NCBI GenBank assembly: GCA_964252015.1
Contig: CAXULW010000014.1
Span: 1-64,000 of the forward strand
Length of the DNA: 64,000 bases
Origin: CAXSBR01 sp964252015
GTDB lineage: Bacteria > Actinomycetota > Actinomycetes > Mycobacteriales > Jatrophihabitantaceae
Direction of reading: 5' to 3'
Both the position numbers and the translations under genes were made by a program. Shown here piece after piece: positions 30,259 through 39,114 of the stretch (position 1 is the stretch's first letter; every line of letters starts with the position of its first letter). The notes below the pieces were generated by a model that saw only the letters and a program-made list of their open reading frames with translations, ran no database searches and had not been told where the DNA came from.

Positions 30259-31556
30259 GCGGTGGTGGACACCTGTGGGCCGGCTTCGCCCGCGGGCACG
30301 GTGTCATCGCGTGCGGGCACGGTGTCATCGCGTGCGGGGACGGTGTCATCGCGTGCGGGGACGGTGTCATCGCGTGCGGGCACGGTCAAGATCAATGCAT
30401 CGCCCTGGCCGCCGCCGCCGCACAACGCGGCCGCGCCGGTGCCGCCGCCCCGACGACGCAGTTCCAGCGCCAGGTGCAGCGCGATCCGCGCGCCGGACAT
30501 GCCGATGGGGTGGCCGAGCGCGATGGCCCCGCCGTTGACGTTGACGATGTCGCCCGACACGCCCAGGTCGCGCATCGACTGAACCCCCACGGCCGCGAAC
30601 GCCTCGTTGATCTCGATCAGGTCCAGGTCGTCGATCGTGAGGCCCTGCTTGGCCAGCGCGGCGTTGATGGCGTTCGAGGGCTGGCTCTGCAGCGAGTTGT
30701 CCGGTCCGGCCACCACGCCGTGCGCGCCGATCTCGGCCAGCCACGGCAGGCCCAGCTCCTGCGCCTTGGCCTTGCTCATGACCACCACCGCACAGGCGCC
30801 GTCGGAGATCTGCGAGGCCGACCCGGCGGTGATGGTGCCATCCTTGGTGAACGCAGGCCGCAGCGCGGCGAGCGATTCCACCGTGGTGTCCGCCCGCACG
30901 CCCTCGTCGGTGGTGAACTCCAGCGCGTCGCCCCGGCGCTGCGGGATGGAGACGGGGGTGATCTCCTCGTCGAAAATCCCGTTCTTGGCCGCCACCGCCG
31001 CGCGCTGGTGCGAACGGGCGGCGAACTCGTCCTGCTCGGCCCGGGTCAGCCCCAACCGGCCGTTGTGACGTTCGGTCGACTCGCCCATGGGCACGTGGTC
31101 GAACGCGTCGACGAGCCCGTCGGTGGCCATCGCGTCGAGCACGCTGACCGCGCCGTACTTGTATCCCGAGCGCGACTTCGGCAGCAGGTGCGGCGCGTTC
31201 GTCATCGACTCCATGCCCCCGGCGACGATGACCTCGAACTCACCGGCGCGGATGAGCTGGTCGGCGAGCGCGATCGCGTCCAGACCGGACAGGCACACCT
31301 TGTTGATCAGCAGGGACGGCACTGACATCGGGATGCCCGCGGCCACCGCGGCCTGCCGCGCCGGCATCTGCCCGGCACCCGCTTGCAGCACCTGACCCAG
31401 GATCACGTAATCGACCTGCTCGGGGGCGACCCCGGAACGTTCCAACGCCGCCTTGATCGCGACCGCGCCGAGGTCGGTGGCCGAGAAGTCCTTCAACGAT
31501 CCGAGCAGGCGCCCCATCGGGGTACGCGCCCCGTTGACGATCACCGTTCCCGCCAT
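30255..31556 (-). CDS. Acetyl-CoA acetyltransferase (thiolase) with a heptapeptide-repeat tail
   Basis: A 433-residue thiolase that condenses or cleaves acetoacetyl-CoA or 3-ketoacyl-CoA. The nucleophile is C88 in NKVCLSGLDA. The ALGHPIGMSGAR His motif and the CGGGGQGDAL C-terminal Cys motif complete the active site. ATG at 31556 has a strong GGAGG upstream. The enzyme proper ends near LILTVPARDD; beyond this are about four VPARDDT heptads encoded by 21-bp tandem repeats, absent from ordinary thiolases. The stop overlaps the meaB start. Confidence 0.92.
   Translation of the reverse strand: MAGTVIVNGARTPMGRLLGSLKDFSATDLGAVAIKAALERSGVAPEQVDYVILGQVLQAGAGQMPARQAAVAAGIPMSVPSLLINKVCLSGLDAIALADQLIRAGEFEVIVAGGMESMTNAPHLLPKSRSGYKYGAVSVLDAMATDGLVDAFDHVPMGESTERHNGRLGLTRAEQDEFAARSHQRAAVAAKNGIFDEEITPVSIPQRRGDALEFTTDEGVRADTTVESLAALRPAFTKDGTITAGSASQISDGACAVVVMSKAKAQELGLPWLAEIGAHGVVAGPDNSLQSQPSNAINAALAKQGLTIDDLDLIEINEAFAAVGVQSMRDLGVSGDIVNVNGGAIALGHPIGMSGARIALHLALELRRRGGGTGAAALCGGGGQGDALILTVPARDDTVPARDDTVPARDDTVPARDDTVPAGEAGPQVSTTA
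30293..30387 (-). repeat. 21-bp tandem repeats at the 3' end of the thiolase gene
   Basis: Four nearly perfect 21-bp units plus a partial one (core gtgtcatcgcgtgcggg on the + strand). They are translated as VPARDDT heptads and lie just upstream of the meaB start codon. Their length preserves the frame. Confidence 0.9.
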
Positions 31557-31703
31557 AGCGACCTCCACCTGAGTCCGGCCTGAGGGCGACATTGCCCTCG
31601 CCGGGCCAGACTATCTTCGACCCCGGGTAAGCGGCAGCACACCGACCGCACCGCACCGCAGCAACGAACCATGACAACGCGTCACGAGAGCGAGGAGCGG
31701 GCG

Positions 31704-32117
31704 ATGTTCCGCGCGATCGACCACGTCGGGATAGCCGTCGCTGATCTCGACGCCGCCCTGGAGTTCTACGCGACCACCTTCGACATCCACAGCGTGCACA
31801 TCGAGACCAACGCAGACCAAGGCGTGCGCGAGGCCATGCTCGTCGTGGGCGACGGCACCACGCGCCTGCAGCTATTGGCTCCGCTGAGCGCGGACTCCCC
31901 CATCGCCCGCTTCCTGGACCGTTCCGGCCCGGGCATCCAGCAGCTGGCCTACACCGTGGACGACGTCGAGGCCGTCGCCGACGAGCTGCGGGCCAAGGGC
32001 CTGCGCCTGCTTTACGACGCGCCCCGCCGGGGTACCGCTGGTTCCCGGGTGAACTTCGTCCATCCCAAGGACGCCGGCGGCGTGTTGGTCGAGCTGGTCG
32101 AACCGGCCCCGGCCTGA
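31704..32117 (+). CDS. mce: Methylmalonyl-CoA epimerase
   Basis: A 137-residue vicinal-oxygen-chelate protein that interconverts (R)- and (S)-methylmalonyl-CoA. IDHVGIAVADLDAALEFY, RLQLLAPLS, GIQQLAYTVDDV and VNFVHPKDAGGVLVELVE are the family motifs and carry the metal ligands (His, Gln, His, Glu). ATG at 31704 follows GAGGAGCGG. It diverges from the thiolase-meaB operon, so this locus combines propionyl-CoA pathway functions, although methylmalonyl-CoA mutase itself is not in the window. Confidence 0.92.
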   Translation: MFRAIDHVGIAVADLDAALEFYATTFDIHSVHIETNADQGVREAMLVVGDGTTRLQLLAPLSADSPIARFLDRSGPGIQQLAYTVDDVEAVADELRAKGLRLLYDAPRRGTAGSRVNFVHPKDAGGVLVELVEPAPA

Positions 32118-32224
32118 TCCCGGCCTGTGCTGCCGGCCGACCCGGCCGGCCGGGTCACTCGACACCGCAACCGGGGAGTCCCGCGTTCACTGTGCGGCAC
32201 CGCGAACATGCAACCATCGACGTC

Positions 32225-33733
32225 ATGACCGATCACACCTCCGAGCTGTTTCCGATGATGGCCGAAGGCGGCCGCGACTTCGAGGTGTCCCTGCGCGGGT
32301 ACGACAAGCGTCAGGTCGACGCCTACGTCGCCCGGACTGAGGCCGAGCTGGTCGCCGTCACCGCGGAACGCGATTCCGCGGCCTCGCGCAGCGCCGACCT
32401 GGCCGCCCAACTGGCCAATTCACACGCTCAGATCGAGTCGCTGCGGCACAACCTGAGCGAGAGCTCGGCCGCGATAACCCCGGACAACGTCGACGCCCGC
32501 ATGCGGTCCCGGGTCGAGCTCGCGTTCGCCCAGTCCCAGGGCATCCGCAACCAGGCCCTGGACGCGGCCGAGGAGATGCGCCGCCTGGCCGAGGCCGAGG
32601 CGAGCGAGCTGCGGCGAGCCGCGTCCGCGGACGCCGAGCGCATGCACGACCAGGCTCGAGCCGACCTCAAACGCGTCACCGACGCCGGGCGTCAGCGCCA
32701 GCGCGACGCCGACGCCGCCCTCAGCGAAGCCCGGGCGCAAGCGACCGAACTGCTCAACTCAGCCCGCGCCGAGGCCGACCGGTTGCTGCTCCAGGTGCGA
32801 ACCGAGAACGAGACCTCCACGGCGCAGGCCCGGGCGCTGCGTGAACGCCTGGACGCCAACGCCATCGCGGCCCGGGTCGAGGCGGCCGAGGACTTCGAGA
32901 TCGCCTTGCGGATCCGGCGCACGGAGGAGCAGCGGGCCGACGCCGAACGGCATGCGGCCGCCGTCGCAGAAGCCGACCGGTTGGTGACCGCGGCCCAGGC
33001 CGAGGCTCATCGTCTGGTCCCCGAGGCGCAGGCCTACGCCGACCGCGTACAGCTGGAGTCCAGCACGGAGGCCACGCGTCTGGTCACCGAGGCCCAGGCC
33101 GAGGCCGACCGGCTGGTCACGGAGGCCACCGCCGAGGCCAACCGCCTGGTCGCCGAGGCTCAGGCCGAGGCCGACCGGTTGGTCACCGAGGCCACCGCCG
33201 AATCCGTTCGCCTCGTCGAGGAGGCCACAGCCGATGCGCATAGCCGGGTGACCCAGGCTCAGGCTCACGCCGACGAGATCACCGCGACCGGGCAGGCCAA
33301 GGTGGCCAGGCTGACCGACCTGCGCGACCGCGTCCACGCAGACCTGAGCGACGTCCAGGCCCGGATAGCGCAGGTGCTCCAGGCGTCCACCGAGCTGGCG
33401 CGCGACCACGTCGAACGCGGCGGTGGCTCAGGCGGCGCCACGGCCCTCGACCCTCGCGACACGACTGTCCCCGAGGCGGGTGATGAAATGGGCGTCGCGA
33501 ACGGCGGCGGCCACCCGACCGAGCTGGTGCGGGACGCCCCCGGCGCGGAGGTCCGCACCGCATCGGCGCCCGACGACGCCGTCATCGTCCCGGAGCCGGA
33601 ACAACCCCCGGAGCCGGAACAACCCCCGGAGCCCGCGAGGTCGGCGGCGGACCAGCGTGCCTCCGAACGCGGTCCGGGCCAGCGCGGGGCCCGCCCGGTC
33701 GGCCGCGGCCAGGGTCGCAACCGCCCCCGCTGA
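32225..33733 (+). CDS. DivIVA-like long coiled-coil protein
   Basis: A 502-residue protein. It starts with a DivIVA-type membrane/dimer motif (DFEVSLRGYDKRQVDAYVAR). A long Ala/Glu/Arg/Asp-rich coiled coil follows up to about residue 395, with imperfect 11- and 22-residue repeats of the AEADRLVTEAQ type. The C-terminal ~100 residues are disordered, Pro/Gly/Arg-rich and contain EPEQPP repeats. Proteins of this kind (Wag31/Scy-like) organise polar growth or the cytoskeleton. ATG at 32225 was chosen because the DivIVA motif begins soon after it. Confidence 0.8.
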   Translation: MTDHTSELFPMMAEGGRDFEVSLRGYDKRQVDAYVARTEAELVAVTAERDSAASRSADLAAQLANSHAQIESLRHNLSESSAAITPDNVDARMRSRVELAFAQSQGIRNQALDAAEEMRRLAEAEASELRRAASADAERMHDQARADLKRVTDAGRQRQRDADAALSEARAQATELLNSARAEADRLLLQVRTENETSTAQARALRERLDANAIAARVEAAEDFEIALRIRRTEEQRADAERHAAAVAEADRLVTAAQAEAHRLVPEAQAYADRVQLESSTEATRLVTEAQAEADRLVTEATAEANRLVAEAQAEADRLVTEATAESVRLVEEATADAHSRVTQAQAHADEITATGQAKVARLTDLRDRVHADLSDVQARIAQVLQASTELARDHVERGGGSGGATALDPRDTTVPEAGDEMGVANGGGHPTELVRDAPGAEVRTASAPDDAVIVPEPEQPPEPEQPPEPARSAADQRASERGPGQRGARPVGRGQGRNRPR

Positions 33734-33900
33734 CGTGCATCGGCCGGACCGGGTGAGTCCCCGCTAAGGCCACCTCACTCGGGGCGGTAGCTCCAGAAAC
33801 CGGAGCCGCCACGAGGTTTGCCGCCGAGCCGGTCGGATATGCCCACGCTGAACCCGTACGCACCACCACCGGGAGAATCGGCCTCGAAGGGGGTACTGCT

Positions 33901-34233
33901 GTGGGCGGGTACGACGTATCACCGGCCGAACTACAAGCCACCCGAGGCTTTGTGGACCGCGTGGCCAACGACGTCATCGACGAGGTCGCAAACGCTCGGG
34001 ATGAGCGTCGACCATCTACTCGGCGGGGGCTGAACCGGCCAGGCCGCGACCGACTTCCCGAAATGGAGACGTGGGCTGACGCGATCGAGGGCCGCGAGGA
34101 CATCGGCTTCGAGCCCGGCCACGAGGAGACGCTGTCTCAATTCGTGTTCGAGACGGCAAACCCATGCCTGGCCGAAGATCTGACCGACCGTTCCGCGCTG
34201 AGCTGGATCGAACGTTTCACCTCGTCGCCGTGA
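33901..34233 (+). CDS. Hypothetical small protein with WXG100-like N terminus
   Basis: A 110-residue open frame starting with GTG, preceded by GAAGGGGG at proper spacing. The first ~34 residues (GGYDVSPAELQATRGFVDRV and on) recall the N-terminal helix of ESX/WXG100-type proteins. The WXG itself is absent and the rest (ETWADAIEGRE and on) is not recognisable. Its stop overlaps the GTG of the following gene by four bases. It may be a decayed or short partner protein; function is unknown. Confidence 0.5.
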   Translation: MGGYDVSPAELQATRGFVDRVANDVIDEVANARDERRPSTRRGLNRPGRDRLPEMETWADAIEGREDIGFEPGHEETLSQFVFETANPCLAEDLTDRSALSWIERFTSSP

Positions 34234-34577
34234 ACCTGGATCTCACCGGTCAGTCCGTCCATTCCATCACGCTGGACTATGCCGTCAGCTTGCTGCTGGA
34301 CGGCGGCGTGGACATCCGGATAGAGAGCGCGTTCTCGCTGCGCAACCCGAGCGGCCACGTGGCGGCAATTGATCCCGGTGAGCTCGGCCCGGGCTTGGAT
34401 TACATCGTCGTGGTCCTCCACCACACCATCACGGGGGCGGTGGCTCGGGACAACGGCACCCTGATGCTCGACTTCGACAACGGTGCTCGCATCGACGTGG
34501 CCCCCGACGAGGCCTACGAGGCGTGGACGTTGGCGGGGCCCCGGGGTTTGGAAGGTCGTCGCTCTACCGGGCGGTGA
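34230..34577 (+). CDS. DUF6188-like hypothetical protein
   Basis: A 115-residue protein whose beginning (NLDLTGQSVHSITLDYAVSL) and DGGVDIRIESAFSLR stretch look like the DUF6188 family, a beta-rich group of unknown role. The GTG at 34230 gives the family N terminus and overlaps the previous stop (GTGA), suggesting coupling. An ATG at 34164 would extend it by 22 residues into the upstream gene. It ends 47 bp before a 40-bp palindrome, with valS converging. Confidence 0.6.
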   Translation: MNLDLTGQSVHSITLDYAVSLLLDGGVDIRIESAFSLRNPSGHVAAIDPGELGPGLDYIVVVLHHTITGAVARDNGTLMLDFDNGARIDVAPDEAYEAWTLAGPRGLEGRRSTGR

Positions 34578-34623
34578 GCTCGCGATTTGGAGCCCGGACG
34601 GCCACGCCTGAGCGGCCCCGATC

Positions 34624-34663
34624 GTGAAGCGTTTTCGTCGCCCTAGCGCCGAAAACGCACCAC
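34624..34663. repeat. 40-bp palindromic intergenic element, copy 5 (diverged)
   Basis: GCGTTTTCG (34629-34637) is inverted as CGAAAACGC (34650-34658) around a GC-rich centre. The total length (GTG...CAC, 40 bp) and layout match the other four copies. It is located between the convergent 3' ends of the DUF6188-like gene and valS. Confidence 0.65.
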
Positions 34664-34674
34664 CGTCGCGGCGT

Positions 34675-37302
34675 CTAGGCGTTGGGAAGCCCGGCCAGGC
34701 CGGCGTCGATGCGGTCGATCTCGGCCTCGGCCGTTGCCAGGCGGGTGCGGATTCCGGCCACGATGTGATCCGGCGCCTTGGCCAGGAAGGCCTCGTTACC
34801 GAGCTTCTTGCGGGCCTGGTCCTGCTCCCTGACCGCCACGGCGCGGTCCTTAGCCAGCCGAGCCCGCTCCGCGGCCGCGTCGATCGTGCCCGACGTGTCC
34901 AGCGCGACCTCGACTCCCCCGCCGGACGTGGTCAGCGTCGCCGTCGGCACGAATTCGGCGCCCGGTTCGGCCAGGCGTAGCAGGGCGCGAACGGACGCCT
35001 CCCGGTCGGCGGCCAGCCCGGTCAGCCGGGCCGGCACGCGCTGGCCCGGACGCAGGCCCTGCTCGGACTGGAACCGGCGCACCTCGGTGACGACGGCACG
35101 TACCTGGTCGATGCCGGCCTCGGCCGCAGGGGCGCGGCGGGCCGGATCCGGCGTGGGCCACGGCGCGATCACCACGGATTCCCCACCGGTGAGCTCCGTC
35201 CACAACACCTCGGTGATGAACGGCATCACCGGATGCAGCAGGCGGAGCAGCGCGTCCAGCACTTCGCCCAGCACGCGGCGGGTCACCGTGGCCGCCTCGG
35301 CGTCCGGGCCGTTGAGGTTGGCCTTGGCCAGCTCGACGTACCAGTCACACACCTCGTCCCAGGCGAAGTGCCACAGCAGGTCCGCAGCCTTGGCGAACTC
35401 GTACTGCTCGTAGAAGCCGTCGACCTGGGCGATGACGGTCTGCAACCGGGACACGATCCAGGCGTCGGCGCCGGTCAGTGCGGCGGGCAGGTCACCGTCC
35501 ACGCGGGCGCCGTTGAGCAGGGCGAACCGGGTGGCGTTCCACAGCTTGGTGCAGAAGTTGCGCGCGGACTGGACGTTCTCGTCGCCCATCGGCAGGTCGG
35601 CGCCCGGGTTGGCGGCACGGACGAACGCGAACCGCATGGCGTCGGTGCCGTAGGTGTCCATCCACTCGATCGGATCGACGCCGTTGCCGCGTGATTTCGA
35701 CATCTTGCGCCCGAACTCGTCGCGCACGATGCCGTGCAGGGCGATGGTGTGGAACGGAGCCACGCCGTCCATCGCGTAGACGCCGAACATCATCATCCGC
35801 ACAACCCAGAAGAACAGGATGTCGTAGCCGGTTACCAGCACCGTGTTCGGATAGAACGTGTCCAGATCCTCGGTCTTCTCCGGCCAGCCCAGCGTGGAGA
35901 ACGGCCAGAGCCCGGAGGAGAACCAGGTGTCCAGCACGTCCTCGTCCTGGGTCCACCCCGCGGGCGGCTCCTCGCCCGGGCCCAGGCACACCATCTGGGC
36001 GGCGTCGGGTGAATACCAGACCGGGATCCGGTGCCCCCACCACAGCTGGCGGCTGATGCACCAGTCGTGCAGGTGGTCGACCCAGTCGAAGTAGCGCGGC
36101 ACCATCGACGGCGGACTGATCGCGACCTCGCCCGACCGCACCGCGTCGCCGGCCGCCTGGGCCAGCGGCGCGACCTTGACGAACCATTGCAGGGACAGCC
36201 GCGGTTCGATGGGCTCCCGCGAACGCTCCGAGTGCCCGACCGAGTGCACGTACGGACGCTTTTCCGCCACGATTCGCCCTTGCCCACGCAGCTTCTCGCG
36301 CACGGCCACCCGGGCATCGAAACGGTCGAGGCCGTCGAACTCGGTGCCGGTGCCGGCCACCCGGCCTTGGGAGTCCATCATCGTGATCATCGGTAGGCCG
36401 TGCCGCTGACCGATGGCGAAGTCGTTGGGGTCGTGGGCCGGGGTGACCTTGACCGCGCCCGTGCCGAACGCGGGATCGACGTGAGCGTCGGCGATCACCG
36501 GGATCATCCGGCCGGTCAGGGGCAGCTCGATCTCAGTGCCGACCAGGTCGCGGTACCGCTCGTCGTCGGGATGGACTGCCACCGCGGTGTCGCCCAGCAT
36601 CGTCTCCACCCGGGTGGTAGCCACCACGATCGAGGGCCCATCGTCCGCGCCGTAGCGCATGGAGACCAGCTCGCCCTCGACGTCACGGTGCTGGACCTCC
36701 GCGTCGGACAACACCGACCGCAGCACCGGTGACCAGTTCACCAGCCGTTCGGCCCGATAGATCAGGCCGTCGTCGTAGAGCCGTTTGAAGATCGTCTGCA
36801 CCGCCCGGGACAGGCCCTCGTCGAGGGTGAAGCGCTCCCGCGTCCAGTCGACGCTGTCGCCCAGGCGGCGCATCTGGGTGAGGATGGCCCCGCCGTACTC
36901 CTGCTTCCATTGCCAGACCCGGGCGATGAACGCCTCCCGGCCGAGCTCGCGGCGGGACGTGCCCTCGGCGATCAGCGCCTTCTCGACCAGCGCGTGCACG
37001 GCGATGCTGGCGTGGTCCATGCCCGGCAGCCACAGGGTGTTGCGTCCCTGCATCCGCGCCCGGCGCACCAGGGCATCCATCAGCGTGTGCTCGAACGCGT
37101 GGCCGACGTGCAGATTGCCCGTGACGTTCGGCGGCGGGATGACGATGCAGTACGGCTCTTTGGTACTCGTGGCGGCCGCGGTGAAGTAGCCGCGCGCTTC
37201 CCACCGGTCGTACAGCCCGGCCTCGACCGCACCCGGCTGGTACTGGGTGGGCAGCGCGGTCTTCGGCCCATCGGTCACGGGCTGGTCGGTGGTCGTCACC
37301 AC
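34675..37302 (-). CDS. valS: Valyl-tRNA synthetase
   Basis: An 875-residue class I synthetase charging tRNA-Val. PPPNVTGNLHVGHAFEH holds the HIGH-type motif, GRKMSKSRGNGVDP the KMSKS loop, and the CP1 editing domain lies between (about 190-350). A C-terminal coiled-coil arm (ERARLAKDRAVAVREQDQARK) is complete. It starts with GTG at 37302 (a second GTG follows immediately). A perfect 14-bp palindrome lies ~100 bp upstream. Confidence 0.96.
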   Translation of the reverse strand: MVTTTDQPVTDGPKTALPTQYQPGAVEAGLYDRWEARGYFTAAATSTKEPYCIVIPPPNVTGNLHVGHAFEHTLMDALVRRARMQGRNTLWLPGMDHASIAVHALVEKALIAEGTSRRELGREAFIARVWQWKQEYGGAILTQMRRLGDSVDWTRERFTLDEGLSRAVQTIFKRLYDDGLIYRAERLVNWSPVLRSVLSDAEVQHRDVEGELVSMRYGADDGPSIVVATTRVETMLGDTAVAVHPDDERYRDLVGTEIELPLTGRMIPVIADAHVDPAFGTGAVKVTPAHDPNDFAIGQRHGLPMITMMDSQGRVAGTGTEFDGLDRFDARVAVREKLRGQGRIVAEKRPYVHSVGHSERSREPIEPRLSLQWFVKVAPLAQAAGDAVRSGEVAISPPSMVPRYFDWVDHLHDWCISRQLWWGHRIPVWYSPDAAQMVCLGPGEEPPAGWTQDEDVLDTWFSSGLWPFSTLGWPEKTEDLDTFYPNTVLVTGYDILFFWVVRMMMFGVYAMDGVAPFHTIALHGIVRDEFGRKMSKSRGNGVDPIEWMDTYGTDAMRFAFVRAANPGADLPMGDENVQSARNFCTKLWNATRFALLNGARVDGDLPAALTGADAWIVSRLQTVIAQVDGFYEQYEFAKAADLLWHFAWDEVCDWYVELAKANLNGPDAEAATVTRRVLGEVLDALLRLLHPVMPFITEVLWTELTGGESVVIAPWPTPDPARRAPAAEAGIDQVRAVVTEVRRFQSEQGLRPGQRVPARLTGLAADREASVRALLRLAEPGAEFVPTATLTTSGGGVEVALDTSGTIDAAAERARLAKDRAVAVREQDQARKKLGNEAFLAKAPDHIVAGIRTRLATAEAEIDRIDAGLAGLPNA

Positions 37303-37398
37303 CCGATTCTACGAACGCGGGCGTCGCGGTTTACCCCAGCCTTGGCCGTATAGCAGTCGCATCGACGGCATGTCGGCGGAGTCGCCCCCGGCGGACCT

Positions 37399-37412
37399 CG
37401 TTGTCGACAACG
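37399..37412. promoter_or_regulatory. Perfect 14-bp palindrome upstream of valS
   Basis: CGTTGTCGACAACG is fully symmetric and centred about 103 bp upstream of the valS start, in the clpX-valS spacer. Its length and symmetry fit a dimeric repressor operator. No regulator can be assigned. Confidence 0.35.
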
Positions 37413-37470
37413 GCGCGCGGCGCCACCGACAGCAGGTCGTCGCGGCTATCCACACCCTCCGCGCGGGACG

Positions 37471-37525
37471 CGTTGGCCGCGCTGCAGTCCGACACGCCGA
37501 GCGTTTGACTGCACGAAGGCCAACG
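37471..37525 (-). terminator. Large stem-loop downstream of clpX
   Basis: CGTTGGCC (37471-37478) pairs with GGCCAACG (37518-37525) and TGCAGTC (37483-37489) pairs with GACTGCA (37507-37513). These are separated by a symmetric 4x4 internal loop and a 17-nt apical loop. It begins 27 bp after the clpX stop on the transcribed strand, fitting a terminator. The rest of the ~250-bp spacer up to valS holds no gene I can support. Confidence 0.55.
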
Positions 37526-37552
37526 CTGGACGGTCTGCCGCGGGTGGTGAGA

Positions 37553-38836
37553 TCAGGCCGACTTCTCGCGGCGCTCGCGCTTGACGACCGGTACTTCGCG
37601 GGGCACCAGGGTCGGGTAGACGTTGTCCAGCACGACCGGCCCGGTGATGACGACGCGGGCCACGTCCTCGCGGGAGGGCACCTCGTACATCGTCGACAGC
37701 AGGACCTCTTCGAGGATCGCGCGCAGGCCCCGGGCGCCGGTGCCGCGCAGGACGGCCTGGTCGGCGATGGCTTCCAGGGCGTCGTCGGTGAACTCGAGTT
37801 CGACGTTGTCCAGTTCGTACAGCTTGGCGTACTGCTTGACCAGCGCGTTGCGCGGCTCGGTCAGGATCTGCACCAGCGCGGCCTGGTCGAGCGGGCGGAC
37901 GGAGGTGATCACCGGGAGCCGGCCGATGAACTCGGGGATGAGCCCGAACTTCATCAGGTCCTCGGGCATGACCTTGGCGAAGATGTCCTCGGCGTCGCGT
38001 TGCGCCTTGGTGCGCAGCTCGGCGCCGAAGCCGAGGCCCTTCTTGCCCACCCGGCTCTCGATGATCTGATCCAGCCCGGCGAACGCACCGCCGACGATGA
38101 ACAGCACGTTGGTCGTGTCGATCTGGATGAACTCCTGGTGCGGGTGCTTGCGGCCACCCTGCGGCGGCACCGAGGCCTGGGTGCCCTCCAGGATCTTCAG
38201 CAGCGCCTGCTGGACGCCCTCACCGGACACGTCGCGGGTGATCGACGGGTTCTCCGCCTTGCGGGCGATCTTGTCGACCTCGTCGATGTAGATGATGCCG
38301 GTCTCGGCCCGCTTGACGTCGTAGTCGGCGGCCTGGATCAGCTTGAGCAGGATGTTCTCGACGTCTTCACCGACGTAACCGGCTTCGGTCAGGGCGGTGG
38401 CGTCGGCGATCGCGAACGGGACGTTGAGCATGCGGGCCAGCGTCTGGGCCAGCAGCGTCTTGCCCGAACCGGTCGGGCCGAGCAGCAGGATGTTGGACTT
38501 GGCCACCTCGACCACGGATTCGGCCGGACGGGGCTTGTCCTCGGACTGCACCCGCTTGTAGTGGTTGTAGACCGCGACGGCGAGGGTCTTCTTGGCCTGG
38601 TCCTGGCCCACGACGTAGTCGCGGAGGAATTCGTAGATCTCGGTCGGTTTGGGCAGCTCGTCGAAGGTGACCTCGCTGGTTTCCGACAGCTCCTCTTCGA
38701 TGATTTCGTTGCACAGATCGATGCACTCGTCACAGATATATACACCTGGACCCGCGATCAGCTTTTTGACCTGCTTCTGGCTCTTTCCGCAGAATGAGCA
38801 CTTCAGCAGGTCGCCGCCGTCACCGACTCGCGCCAC
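37553..38836 (-). CDS. clpX: ATP-dependent Clp protease ATP-binding subunit ClpX
   Basis: A 427-residue AAA+ unfoldase feeding ClpP. The N-terminal zinc domain (KCSFCGKSQ and YICDECIDLC) is followed by Walker A GPTGSGKTLLAQ, Walker B IIYIDEVDKI, the pore loop GYVGEDVE and the IGF-type ClpP-docking loop (LGFGAELR). GTG at 38836 has AGGAG seven bases upstream and gives the standard actinobacterial start ARVGDGGDLL; an in-frame extension to 38881 is not supported. It follows clpP1-clpP2 on the same strand after a GC-rich ~280-bp spacer. Confidence 0.96.
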   Translation of the reverse strand: MARVGDGGDLLKCSFCGKSQKQVKKLIAGPGVYICDECIDLCNEIIEEELSETSEVTFDELPKPTEIYEFLRDYVVGQDQAKKTLAVAVYNHYKRVQSEDKPRPAESVVEVAKSNILLLGPTGSGKTLLAQTLARMLNVPFAIADATALTEAGYVGEDVENILLKLIQAADYDVKRAETGIIYIDEVDKIARKAENPSITRDVSGEGVQQALLKILEGTQASVPPQGGRKHPHQEFIQIDTTNVLFIVGGAFAGLDQIIESRVGKKGLGFGAELRTKAQRDAEDIFAKVMPEDLMKFGLIPEFIGRLPVITSVRPLDQAALVQILTEPRNALVKQYAKLYELDNVELEFTDDALEAIADQAVLRGTGARGLRAILEEVLLSTMYEVPSREDVARVVITGPVVLDNVYPTLVPREVPVVKRERREKSA

Positions 38837-39114
38837 GAAATGACTCCTGATCCCACCGGCGCGCACGCTCCGGTTCGACAAAGTGGGGTCCGCCGAACGA
38901 GCGGACGCCGGACGCGCGAGCGCCCCGGCATAGACGCTACCGCGACCACACCGGGTTGGAGCCGAAATTTAACCGTTGCGGCGCGGCGCGGCAATTCGGA
39001 AATGACGGGGCCGGTCGAGATAGGGGGCCCCGTCGGCCCGACGGGCCGCCACGGCGGCCGACCCGTCCCTCCTGGCGCGGCCGCCCGAGGGGCGCGGCCG
39101 ACACCCGGTCGGGC

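Noticed and set aside
37247..38797. A 516-codon open frame antisense to clpX
   Set aside because: It mirrors the clpX codons, has no recognisable domain and would need a promoter inside valS; it is a high-GC shadow frame.
39020..39060. GC-rich inverted repeat between clpP2 and clpX
   Set aside because: The region can fold in many ways because of its composition (runs of ggcc and ccgg); no single stem is clearly better than chance, so I do not call a terminator.
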